A stretch of DNA of 64,000 nucleotides from Mesodorylaimus sp. YZB2_4. Its lineage: Eukaryota > Nematoda > Enoplea > Dorylaimida > Dorylaimidae. The first letter of the stretch is position 1; each line of letters begins with the position of its first letter. The notes beneath the pieces were generated by a model that saw only the letters and a program-made list of their open reading frames with translations, had not been told where the DNA came from and searched no databases. Positions 8,672 to 19,385 of the stretch are shown here, piece by piece. The translations under genes were made by a program, and so were the position numbers. Location: contig JASANH010000220.1 in the NCBI GenBank assembly GCA_030248295.1, positions 825,998 through 889,997 on the forward strand, given 5' to 3'.

Positions 8672-11600
8672 TTAGAAAACGCTTTCAATAAAAAACAAGT
8701 AATAACACCAATAAACCACGCAAAAAGCGAAGAAGAGGGCTGGAAATAGGACTCGCGAACACAAGTCGATAGCCAGCGCCCGTTTTCGATACAGGGCTTC
8801 AATGGACATGCGCAAGACTACAGGATTTGTATCGTCCTCGCTATCGCTCGAGCAATTCTTATTTACCAGTGCTGAAGTTTTTCGGAGTGGAGAAGTCACC
8901 TGAAAGTGTGGCTGGGCAATCAGAATTTGAGGGCTACGAGGAAGGAAAAGGACTTACGCTCACTTTCGGAGTCATTGTACAGGACATTCGCCTTTTGGCC
9001 GCTATACTTTCTCCCCTCCTCGTGTACATATTGACCAATGCAAACTCTACCAAGGCAGCGAATAGGAACAGCAGACAAGCCCCGAACCATAGGTCCTGCG
9101 CCTTGGCATAACTGACGGGTGGCAGTTGATAATGAAGACCTATGGCTTGCGTGGAAAGGGTCAACAGTGTGGTCACTGATAAGCCCACACGACCTGGAAC
9201 CGATGTTGGATCGATCCAGAAGGAGATCCTAAAAAGGGCCGATTGATGGGGCTGATAGTCTCAGACAAGAAGAAAAGCAAACGGATTTTGTGAATGTCAG
9301 AATAGATATGGGCTTACCATGAAATCATAACGATGAAAGCGGTAGGGATATATGTCTGCAGAAGACTATAGCCAACATTACGTTCCAAGTAGAATCGGGC
9401 CAGTAAGCAGCTGAATTCCACTAGAAGTCAAAACACAGTACATCTTTTTTCTTGTAGTACATTTTTCATCATCATAGTTTTAATCCGATCGTTTTTTAAG
9501 AGTTGTTCAAAAAACTTTTAATTAAAATCTTTGCTTACTATTAAAATAAGTTCCATTACACTCGATCGCTTCGAATTGAACCATTTTTAAATCAGCTTCA
9601 GTAATGTCGGTGCTAATATCGATTGGTGACTCATCAGACCATGTTACGTTGACCATATCACGCGTACTGCCATCTGAAGAAATGATGTGATTATGCAGAT
9701 ACGAAAAGGTGACCTGTCGGCAAAGCTTATCACTCCGCTTATCAGTTGCCATATCGATAGAGAAAGGAACTTACACGTCACGATTTTCAAATAGCACAGT
9801 TGCTTATCGACCGGATACGCTTTAAGATTCATGTGGCAGGAGACTTTCATTGAAATCCTACCAAAGAATGTATTTGTAACTTAACAGTGAGCTGGCAATG
9901 TGCCCATAGAGAGGCGCCTGAGTTGGGGACCTTCTTAAAAAATTTTGAGGGCTGGGCGTAGCGCTGCCCCAGTCCCCCCCCCCCCCCCATGGGACTTCCA
10001 ACCGTTTTTCCTGTAGCCGGCCAGCAGTCAAGATAATCGCATGATAAGCGAGGCCGTGAGGTGACCAGCTCTCACGGCAAGCTCTCTCTAGGGGCACGTC
10101 CACCCGAGGGCATCCGGGACCAGACAAGAGCTGCGGTGGCTCATCGTCAGCTGGTTTAGGAGTTGGTCCCACAACACTGACTGGGAGGCCGCATTTCTGT
10201 TCCAATTGAACGGCAGTTTAGCAAGTCCGTCGCTGGGCTTGCATACTTGGCTCTGGGCACTCACCGGTACCGTCGATTAGAGGGCGCCGAACGAGCAGAG
10301 AACCAGGAAACTGGTGCTCAAACACCAGTCGGGAAGGCCCGCTTTTCGCCCAGTATCATCTTGGGACGCTCTTGTTGGCACAGGATGCCCTCGTGTGGAG
10401 GTGCTCCTGGTGGAGACACACAGAGGGAAGCTGCCGTGAGAGCTGGTCTCCTCGCGGCCTCGCTTATCATATCATGACTGCTGGCCGGTGTGATAGGCAC
10501 GGACTATGCATGTACTATGCTGTCTGGCCTATTGGTGCACTTGTTTAGGGAACCGGTCCCTCTCCTCTATGTCAGGGCCAAAACGAGACCGAGAGCAAGA
10601 TCGAGGTCGAGTGTCTGGTTTGGTTGCAGGCATCGGTAGAGAACTGGTCTAGAGTTCCTGGTCTGGACTTGCTCTACAGTATGAGCATTCCGGGCTCAGG
10701 TCCGTCAGAACCCAATAAACGATATCGCAAGGCGTCGTGGGCTGCGTGGCACTGCTCCTGTGGCTTGAGCCATCCTTTGGTAAGCCCTAGTTTGCCCTGG
10801 TGTGAGCCAAGGATTTCACCGGCTATAGGCAAAGCGGCTTGGAAATCCCGTGGTGGGAGCTGCGCCAGCGCGGGACCCAACCCACAAAAATTTAAAAAAT
10901 CATGGAGCAGACACAGACTTCCTTAAGCGATGGCGGCGGGTGGGCTGTGGACCCTGTCGGTGTTCGGCAGCCGAGACTATCTCCTCGTTTGGCTTCCGTC
11001 TCTTGATTCGGAGCACCTCAACCTGACTGGGTGAGTCACCCATGGCCCGGCGCGCAAGGTCAGCGAGGGTTTATGGTTCGCAAACTGTCCCCCATCACCG
11101 GGGATCGAACCCAGGACGAGTCCAGCCGCTCGCTATTCGAGTCCACCGGCCTCGTGTCCTGGTGGGTTAGGCGTCTGCCTCTCACGCCAGGTGCGCAGTT
11201 AGGGGCGAGTGTTCGACTTGCAAGCCGGTAAATCATTTCGTGTGAAACGTGTCCCTTCACCCTCGAGTGCCCATAAGCGTTTGGTGATGTGGTAAAACAT
11301 GAACATGAACATGAACATGTAGAAGAATGCCGAACCATCTCTTAAACAACGTGGCCGCTGAGTTATGGACTTGATGAAGACCCTTTCATACTAAGGGATT
11401 TGGCCCAGCGGCCCCTCTTCTCATGTCCCCCCCATACTGTACTGTACCTGACGCTGTATCGAAGTCTTCCGTCAGGCCATAGCTTGAGGATATAGTTTGG
11501 TACAGTGACGTAGTTGTATTCGGCCTTTTTGGAGTTGGCGAAATAAATGTCAGGCATCCAAATACGATCTAATTGTTTCTTTTCGTTGAATGCCATGTGA

Positions 11601-12437
11601 GCGCTATGATTATGTTGCAAGCGAAAGTCTTGCCAGAATTCAACAAAGTATATGTCCATATCGTAATCCTGAAGGAAAAAGGGCCGGGTAATGGGGAGAT
11701 TAGAAAATGACAGGCTTCAAAATTGAGAATAAAACGCAAGGACGAATAAAACGTTCAAGATAGAAATCCTCAATTTGTAAGGATTGGACCGAGGTCAATA
11801 TCGATAACGTAGGACACGAGGGACGTGTGTGGGCGTGCCTCCCACTAGCAGCCGGCGCAGCTTGTTATCTGACAGCTTGCGGGACGGGTCGAGTCATAAC
11901 CATTTTAAACCCGCCTTGCTATCCCCATATGTCATACTGTACCTATATCTAGCTTGCCACCCGCCAACACAATCAGAGCACAAGTGACATTCTATCATGT
12001 CAGTGTAAGGCCATGGGGTTCAAAAAACCTATCATACCATTGTAGCAGCTTTAAAATTACCAACACTCTCCACAAATATTTGTATTCGAACATCTGTCGT
12101 CTTTCCTAAAATGGTCCCTTCGAAATGAATAGCAAACCACACCTTTCCTAGTGATCGTACCTAATAGATATCCTGGAGCAGTCAGTCGATCATAGCCATT
12201 CACCTCGCATTGATGAAGCCAGGGAATGGCATTGCAAGAACTGCAGTAGAACATCGATACAGTATGGTATGCAAGTGAAAATGGTGCAGAGAGGCAGGAT
12301 TTTCAAAGCACTCACTTTCTTCTGCCAGGTGCAAACACCTTGTCAGCCGCACCATGACTTACAATAATGGACCATAAAACTATGAAAAATAACACTCGTT
12401 TGATCGAACATTGACGAAAATAATTAGTTAATGGCAT
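8672..12437 (-). CDS. Cys-loop ligand-gated ion channel subunit (GABA/glycine/GluCl-like)
   Basis: Nine exons join in phase: 12437-12316, 12240-12161, 12105-12038, 11668-11448, 9857-9782, 9713-9539, 9420-9318, 9228-8958, 8899-8672, giving 447 residues. A signal peptide (VLFFIVLWSIIVSHG) opens the protein. The ligand-binding domain follows, with DYDMDIYFVEFWQD, IWMPDIYFANSKKA, VPNYILKLWPDGR and a Cys loop CHMNLKAYPVDKQLC of 13 spaced residues. M1 is YIPTAFIVMISWISFWIDP, M2 GRVGLSVTTLLTLSTQ, M3 WFGACLLFLFAALVEFALVN and M4 LFPALFFAFCVVYWC at the C terminus. The M1-M2 linker reads VPGR where anion channels normally have PAR. Intron 4 (11447-9858) is full of SINE repeats, and intron 5 uses a weak donor (GTGACG). 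It is probably a neuronal or muscle membrane receptor; ligand and ion selectivity cannot be read safely. Confidence 0.88.
9955..10485. repeat. SINE-like repeats in receptor intron
   Basis: At 10120-10485 (+) a copy starts GCGGTGGCTCATCGTCAGCTGG and ends with the shared tail CTTATCATATCATGACTG. A reversed tail fragment lies at about 10010-10110. A C homopolymer of about 14 bases sits near 9975. The 25395-25700 copy aligns with the plus copy throughout. Confidence 0.55.
10494..10825 (+). repeat. Dispersed repeat R2, copy 1
   Basis: Matches 40128-40502 over most of its length, from ATGCATGTACTATGCT through GAGATCGAGGTCGAG... to TGGCTTGAGCCATCC and GAGCCAAGGATTTCAC. No coding content is seen. 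It lies directly after a SINE copy. Confidence 0.65.
10935..11320. repeat. Two head-to-head SINE copies with (ATGAAC)n tail
   Basis: Positions 10935-11165 are a reversed SINE; its complement carries GGGTTCGATC as B box and the CTCGGCTTTCGGACACC-like segment seen near 4590. Positions 11150-11320 are a plus-strand copy with TGGTGGGTTAGGCGTCTGCC as A-box region and GTGTTCGAC as B box. It ends in ATGAACATGAACATGAAC. A fragment with the same 3' part lies at 37085-37145. Confidence 0.55.
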
Positions 12438-13962
12438 CGTCGTCAAAAAGATCTAAAATTTTAAACTCGTCATTCTGAGCTGTTTATGATTGTGAGTCTG
12501 CAGAAATGTTGCATCTGCGCGAATCTTGACTTTGATTAACCAAAAGCCATAAAATGCAAAAGTACATACTAGGTAATGACGGGCATTCAAAGAACTCAGT
12601 CCATTTCTATTCATTCATTCTTCTCCGACAGGCCAAATGGGCCTCAGGAGTCAAAAAAGCGATTGCACGTCGAGCTAAGCTAACAAAAGTTACTGCGACT
12701 AGACTTTTATGGCTCTGCCATCCATTTTTGGCAATGAAGGTGGAAAATGGAGCCGAATCCCCAGATACTTTCTGTTGATATCACCCGCCTCGGCGCATCC
12801 TAAGCTCGTGCCTCTCTCTAATGAACTTGCACGCACGCATTTTTCCAGTGCCGAGTGCCATTGAATGGTATCGTTATGCTCGCTATTGAATAATACAAAT
12901 TTGATCATATAGGCCTGGTTCTGGTAGCAGCATACTAGCTAGCTAAACCCCATTCGACTGACGTCATATTCCCCACATGCTAGACGAGCATCGAGATTGG
13001 ACGAGCGGAGGAGGAGATTACTCCCCTCAATTTTATGAATAATGCTTATTATGAGCTTGAATAAAATAAAGAAATTGCATTTTCGAAATAATGCATTCAA
13101 CGATGCCTCTTGCTAAATCAACTGTTCTTATCTTGAACAGGAATAAGATTGAACGTTTTTATGATTTTCAACGCGCTTGGCGACTGGACAAAATGGTTAA
13201 AAAACAAGACTGATGGAGAGTTTTTAAAGTTCTTTTTTGGTTCTTTTATTGAAAAGATGCCAAATGAAGTTCCCTCGAGAATATGGCCCAGCGAAACTAT
13301 CCGTTGGAACAGAACTCGATAGAATGATTGACGCGAGGGGGGAGGGATTAAAGACTTCAAAATTTAACTGCGTAAATGCGAGAAGAGACCAAACTGCAGA
13401 ATATCTGTCTCTTTATGAAATTTGCTCAACAGATTCCAAAAAGCTCACAAATTTGAAACGGAATGCCTCTGAAAAGTAACACAAACAAGCAACGCCAGTT
13501 TTACCAGGTGACTCTGTTGGCCTCGAATTGTTCTTACTTCGTAATTCTAAACTAGTCTGAGGTAAAAAAGCCGCAAGACAACATCTGGGATAAAAAGGAT
13601 TTGAAAACCATGCAAAACGATGCTGCACAGCAGGGCAGCAAGAAAGCGTTCGAGCTGCGGTGTCTTTTTCGGGAAGCTTTTGCGTTTGCGATAAACGTCA
13701 GTTAATCTCTATGACGCCAATGGAAAGATCAGTGGCCGGACTGATGGAGTGGAAAGACGATGGGTGAAAAGAGTGTGACGAATGTTCAAAGAATGAACTC
13801 GAGTTTGACAAGGCAAAAACAAGTTGATGAGAGTGGATCAACTTGGGCTAGGTGGCTTGGAAAATCTGTCCAGACAGTTGTCAAGGCGATATAATAAGGA
13901 TTTGCGATTGGCTATTGAAGAGCAATGGACGTAGAAGGCAGGAGTGTGCCATGCATAATAGG
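12438..13962. other. Intergenic stretch, no supported gene
   Basis: This is the upstream region of the minus-strand receptor. Only short, unsupported frames occur, and no repeat family or TATA element stands out. Confidence 0.4.
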
Positions 13963-14800
13963 TTACTGTACAGGCGATGCTGGAGGGAGTAGTTCCGTCA
14001 ATGGCTCATTCAGGTCGTTCGTCCTGCTCATAATGATACTCGGTATCTGCCACATTCTGAAGATATAGCGTGGTGGTCTACACGGCTTGATGGGGCAGTT
14101 TTCGACTAGCTGATTGTCCTCGGCGATTCGAGTGACGTCACCCGTAAAGGTGCGGATCGCCGTAAGGCTTTGGCTGGCTCCTCGGGTTTTGGTGATACAG
14201 GATACAGGTCTTGACTTACAGCACAACTCCATGAAGACCGTGGTGTGCCTGGAGTCGTAGTGCTCAGGAACAGGTTAATGTCCCTGGCGTTTAGACCAGA
14301 AAAAGCATAGGTTTTGTTGAAAGAGGAAGTTGGATCGCGAAGCAGAATGGAAGGGTCAAAGGAAAACTATAAATAAGGCCTCCTTCCTATGCTGGCATAC
14401 AAAGTGCGACCACGCAATTGAAGTCGACAATCTACAGAGTGTTATTGATAGGGCACCAGACCACATTAGACAAATGCCATGCACACGAAGAGGAGAACGG
14501 AATGAAAGAAATCGGCACAAAATGCGTGAGTTGGTTTTTAAGTAAACGAATCAATTTTCGTTGGCCTGGTCGGTGATAAGTTTTGTTTCCTATTACGAGC
14601 TACGCATGGCATTCTAAATTGCTGAGAACGCTTTTCGATAGGACCAACCATACTCGAACAATCGAGACTGACAGCATCATAAGCATTGTCGTAATCATAG
14701 GACGGTGTGATAAGAGTCATTCTGCTCATTAGCAGCAAGCGGGCAGTGGCAGATGCAGACCTGCTGTTTGGTTTGCGGGCTGTCAGAGACTGCTGCTCTG
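13963..14800 (-). CDS. Possible dermatopontin-like gene, exons only partly resolved
   Basis: Two segments on the minus strand look like the two halves of a dermatopontin-type domain. The first (about 14720-14595) reads YDYDNAYDAVSLDC...VGPI...QFRMPC. The second (about 14247-13963) reads HYDSRHTTVFMELCCKSR, followed by a Cys-containing extension and a stop at 13963. The same F/Y...C, then CCK pattern occurs in the genes at 35818-38971 and 45606-47441. I could not join the two segments in phase or find a sure start. It may be a diverged gene, a fragment, or chance likeness. Confidence 0.35.
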
Positions 14801-14913
14801 ACACTAAATGACAGCCGCGAGTGTTTTGTGCACTGGCAATTGGGAGAGTGATCCTGAGCGGCCTTCTTGATAGAAGTGCAGGCACAATAAAAAGAATCAA
14901 TCACTGTGTGCAT

Positions 14914-15697
14914 TTGGCAGTGAACCGGAGAGGAGGCTAAAGGTCCTTTTATGCCAAACTATGACTGCAGATCAATCACCGCGATCTACTTATGGGCATT
15001 TGAGCCTATTACTCAAGCAACCTAGTGCGAAGTACAGTGCCTCCGAACTCAATCCGCGACCTATTCTTGATATGCGACCAGAGAGGTATAGTATAGAAAC
15101 TCGACTCTTGACCGCAAGTTGGGGCAAGAATGAATCGTAGCGCGAATGTGGCCTCCCTCTTTTTGACCTACCTAGCCAGTGCGAATGTGTTGTTGCGTGA
15201 CTAGTATAAAATGGGTTTGCCTGTTCTACTGCTGGCCATTATGCCCTGCTTTTGCGGCGGGGTAATATTTATCGTGTTACTTTTTCCATCATTCGTTTTT
15301 CGTTTGATGTTGTTGGTTGTTATTCTCCGTCTATTCGAGGCGGTGTCTGTACTGCCCAAAAATACCGTTCGTCCTACGCTGTTATCGAAAATAGCTAGTT
15401 TTTCCTGTCCTTGCGTACATAAAGTCTGCCAGCAATGAGTTGGCCGAGTTTGAAGTCCTCGAAATTGCGAAAACCCAAGGCCAGACTCGTTTAGCTGCTC
15501 ACTTCACATCGCTTACGCCGACAGACTCCGATTGTTGACATTGAGGTAGACTGAGTATTGTGCATTGTGAAAAATTTCCGCACCACGACACGCAAACGGA
15601 TTAATTGAATCCGTCGCTCTCGAAATTTTGCTCGTCCCAGTTTCACTTTTTCACATTTTGCAGCTGTTAGTAGCGACGATTAGCGCGTGAGCCAACC
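14914..15697. other. Intergenic stretch upstream of receptor 2
   Basis: Upstream of the plus-strand receptor. A TATA-like TATAAAAT at about 15205 is present, but no gene is convincing. Confidence 0.35.
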
Positions 15698-17563
15698 ATG
15701 GTTTGTGGATTGGTGATATTTTTGGTTTGTGCAAGCATCGTGCAGGCGCAGTTACCATTTCCGGATCCCACTTGCGGATGGGTGGCTAACTTAACAGGTA
15801 CAGGAGGTCAGAAATGAGAACTGGGCACGAGTATTGGGTCACCTGGGATGTACAGTAGGGTCGTGAATAGGCAGCTTGCATGACCAAGGTCCGCTTTGAG
15901 CGATTATGCAAGTTACAGTTTTCAGATGTGCAAGACTTGCCTCAACATCGTTACATGATTCTCGAGGACTGCCTGTACTATAATCTCAGTCAAGAAGCTG
16001 ACACGGTGACTGGAAAAGGAAATGCCTTAGTGCTCTTACCTCCAACTAAGGACAACGGAGATAAGGTCACATTTAATGTACATAAGTTAATAGTGCGGCA
16101 AGTCTGGATGGTAAGAACCTTTTTGGTGACAGAAGACACAGGATGAGACTACCTTTTCTAGAACGAGCTGTGGAAGGACATGACCATAAATGGATACATG
16201 CAAGTGGTGAGTACTCAGATTCTAGATAAACTGTGGCTCAAAATAAGTCCTTGCGCTTTCGTGCTGCAGTCTTGGATTGACCATCGACTCAAATGGAACA
16301 CCCAAAAGTGGAAGTTGGACACGCTCACGATTAAGACGTATGGTCATTTGTGGGTCCCAGACATCAACAGTGAAAGGTGAGGGGACACTAAACGGATGCT
16401 TTTTTAAGAGGTCTTCGCAAACAAGCGGGTCCTCCGTAACACTCGCCTATAATCCCTGTAGCCCTCGTGAGCATGGCCTTATAAGCAGGAATATCGCAAA
16501 GGAATGCTTCCGCTTGCTGAGACATCTGTGATTCTGGCTGACCCCCCCCCCACCCACCACGAATGGCCTGAAGGCATGCTGCCGACTTACAGCATAGATT
16601 GCATGCTTCATCCAAAAATTGGCTACATGGAGTTTTTATCCTTTTAGGTATCAAACTGCTACTCAAGCAGCAGATTTCACCATGTACCATAATATTCAAG
16701 CTAAAAACAGTGGCAACGTGACCGCCACATTCGAATACCGCATGCAAGGCATATGCGAAACAGATTTCGAAAATTATCCTCAAGATGTCAATTCTTGCTG
16801 CTTCACTTTGAAATCTTACCTTTTCGATAAACTGATCGATTATAAAGTTTGGAAACGAGATGGCCAGCTCGATCAAGAATTGGCCCAAACTAACTGGGAC
16901 CTGAGGGATATCACGGTGGAAACTCAAAGTGGAGACACGGGCAGCAACAAACCTCAGTCTTTGCGAGTGTGTCTCAAGGCGGCTCGCGAATCTTCCACTC
17001 TAAAAATCGAGCTGACCGTGCCCATGGTCGTTTCGGCAGTGCTTGTCCTTATAGCACCTCTTTTTGGGACAATGCAAAGTCAAATTTATGTGAAACTATT
17101 CGCTTTGTTACTGCAATTCTTGTGTTTCCAATTCTTAGTCACACGGACGCCGCAGGCGGGTTTGGGCGATGCTACACCAAAGTTGTGTAAGTGAACATTT
17201 CTTGACCTGCTTCTTCGATCAGTTCATTCTAATTTTTAAGATCGTTTTTACGAATTCACATTGGCCATGACCCTGGCTAGCCTCATAATAACCCTATTGG
17301 CCAGCGCCATATCGCATATGGAACGATCAATGCCTCCTTCGCATCGTCTTGTGCTCATGGCCACCGCATTCAATAATCATTTGTGCTGCGGGGCTAACCG
17401 CTGGGATTACCCAGGGGCTGCAACGGGCGATCCGCAACAAAATGGAAAACCAGCTGTAGATTACAGACGCGATTGGCGAGAAATATTTATTGCAGTCAAC
17501 AACATGTGCTCGATATTGATGATCATCTCTTACGTGATCGGAGTGATCACATTGACCTCCTGA
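15698..17563 (+). CDS. Divergent Cys-loop receptor subunit (nAChR/LGC-like)
   Basis: Six exons join in phase: 15698-15797, 15875-16110, 16162-16206, 16270-16376, 16648-17186, 17241-17563, for 449 residues. A signal peptide (MVCGLVIFLVCASIVQA) is followed by a ligand-binding domain with WIDHRLKWNTQKW and HLWVPDINSER, which matches the conserved W..PD region. The Cys loop is C-13-C (CETDFENYPQDVNSC). Membrane segments follow: M1 VPMVVSAVLVLIAPLFG, an M2-position helix IYVKLFALLLQFLCFQFLV, M3 FTLAMTLASLIITLLAS and a C-terminal M4 (CSILMIISYVIGVITL). The usual GEK before M2 is absent. No vicinal Cys pair of an alpha subunit is seen in loop C. It fits the orphan LGC channels known from nematodes better than a classic acetylcholine receptor. 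Confidence 0.82.
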
Positions 17564-17939
17564 ATGAAGCCTATGCCTCCTCCTTCAACTTTCCTATCAC
17601 GTGTCTTTTCTGGAGATACCCTAATTCTTTTTCTGAACGCTTATTGGGGCAGTTATTCTTGGGTCTAACGAATTCACATGTTAGCACTGCAGCATGTTGA
17701 TCAGAGCAACTGTGAGATATCGCATAAAAAATAAAACGAAATCGAAAAAGCAGAAACAATGCACACGACGAAAGATGCATTTAATGCCGCCTGACACACA
17801 GAGTGCACATCTATGCCACCAAGACCTACTGCTGCACACGAACGACTAATTTCCATCTTATGCCTGAGATCTGTCCTGAGTGCAGACTCGTTAATTACCA
17901 GGTTGGCTGAACCATGCAACTTGGTCAGACACTCCATGG

Positions 17940-18464
17940 TCAATGCGAGTGAGGACGTGTAGTAGTGGTTCCATTAAGAGCCACATTGACTGAGCCATAT
18001 TTGCCTGGATCTCTGATCGTTGGCGCTAAGGTCTTTCCCAAAGCGCTCATACCAGCAGCGATGGCCTCGGAAATGTTGGCTCGTAACAAGGCCAGAGCTG
18101 GCGATTCGAGAATGAGAAACGAGGTCTTTTGGGGGCCGTGCTCGTGCTCATTCTTGGTCACATCGATACTGGCTACTGGTATCTTCGGAGATGTATCGAC
18201 TGGCCATTCAAGTGCAGCCGCATGCTCTAACTTCGGATGATCATCCAATGCTGGAGAAATGATGGCTGATAAGTTGCGACGAGTCATCACCGTGTCGCCT
18301 GGTGTCTCCACTATGACCCTGGCTGGGGGCATTGGATGATCCTCGGCGGCAGTGTCATTGATAGCTCCCTTTACTGACATGAAAACGGCGGTTGTCGTGG
18401 AGTCATTGTTCCTGTTTTGCAAGGAGCTCCCGATCGTAAAAAATATGGTCAAGTTGTACCACAT
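17940..18464 (-). CDS. Hypothetical protein, serine/threonine and proline containing
   Basis: This is an open frame of 174 residues with an ATG and a hydrophobic start (MWYNLTIFFTIGS), then a polar body and the segment ALLRANISEAIAAGMSALGK. I recognise no family. It partly overlaps in another frame a 72-residue frame starting at 18621, and I could not join the two with a good splice. The next gene, at 18836, starts 215 bases beyond 18621 on the opposite strand, so a shared promoter is possible. It may be chance coding potential. Confidence 0.3.
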   Translation of the reverse strand: MWYNLTIFFTIGSSLQNRNNDSTTTAVFMSVKGAINDTAAEDHPMPPARVIVETPGDTVMTRRNLSAIISPALDDHPKLEHAAALEWPVDTSPKIPVASIDVTKNEHEHGPQKTSFLILESPALALLRANISEAIAAGMSALGKTLAPTIRDPGKYGSVNVALNGTTTTRPHSH

Positions 18465-18835
18465 GGCTACAGAGTGTAGTAGGAAAGCGAGCAGACGCGA
18501 ACCAGTGCCACATGCCGACTATGGTAGTCCCGTTTGGTAACTCGTTAGTCAAGGGAGTGACCATTGTTTGCGAAATATGAGCTTGTGCAAAGACGTATTT
18601 CAAAACCCCTCCGCTTGCCATAATGGTTTTCTAATTATGGAAAAAGCTCTTGCTTAAACACTGTTCATCAGTAAATAAATTATTTGTAAACTGGCTCGCG
18701 CCGACTCTAAAATTCCTTGACTGCTACAATTAGGAATCTTTGCTTATCAATAGCGTGAACAAAGAAATAGATTTGATCATTCACAGACCTCAGGCTTGTT
18801 TTTCTGCTCCTAAGTAACTGATCATACACAAGATT

Positions 18836-19156
18836 ATGGCCGAAAGATCACACTCAACTTCATTAGGATTGTATCAAGTAGCCATTTCCACAGCCTCAGG
18901 ATGTTTGGGGGCACAACGACTGATGGAAGATCTGGCTGAAAAAATCTGCCATCCAATGCGATCCCAGATTTCCCCCCTCATGAACAGCACTGAAAATTCA
19001 TTCCCAGCCCAGCTTGTCCCAAAGATCGATGACACAGCATACATTAACGTGGCTGCTACACTCACCCAAAAACATGGAAGGACTCACGAAGTCTCACTGC
19101 TAGTGTCTGCTTTCGATCAAGTTTCCATCTACATAGACGAGATCATCATGAGCTGA
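18836..19156 (+). CDS. Hypothetical 106-residue protein
   Basis: This is an intact single-exon frame from ATG to TGA. It is mixed in composition with no signal peptide or membrane segment, and I recognise no domain. The matching region in arm B (about 32065-31745, minus) is broken by a G run and other changes, so only this copy could be expressed. The frame could also be an exon of a larger gene or non-coding. Confidence 0.35.
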   Translation: MAERSHSTSLGLYQVAISTASGCLGAQRLMEDLAEKICHPMRSQISPLMNSTENSFPAQLVPKIDDTAYINVAATLTQKHGRTHEVSLLVSAFDQVSIYIDEIIMS

Positions 19157-19385
19157 ATGAGAAACTTTCGCTTTCTGCTCGGGACAGGACCTCCATGCGA
19201 CCAGATTCTGTCACCACAGGCTCCCTGTTGTATTTGACGGCTACGGTTAATCACGCTACTCACGGTACACACATCAGCGAATAGTTTGACTCTGAATACA
19301 TCTTAGCTGCGCACTTCTAAAGAAACAGTAGAAAAAGAGACATCATCACATAATCGACGCAGCAGGTCCCCGCAGTCGGCTCGGG

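Noticed and set aside
8827-9111. Plus-strand frame over the receptor M3-M4 region
   Set aside because: Antisense shadow of exons 8 and 9 of the receptor gene.
9969-9988. C homopolymer as a functional element
   Set aside because: It sits inside a decayed SINE copy and is better seen as a simple repeat; its true length may be a sequencing matter.
18403-18621. Exon joined to the frame at 17940-18464 to make one gene
   Set aside because: No GT-AG pair gave a join in phase without a stop or a very weak donor.
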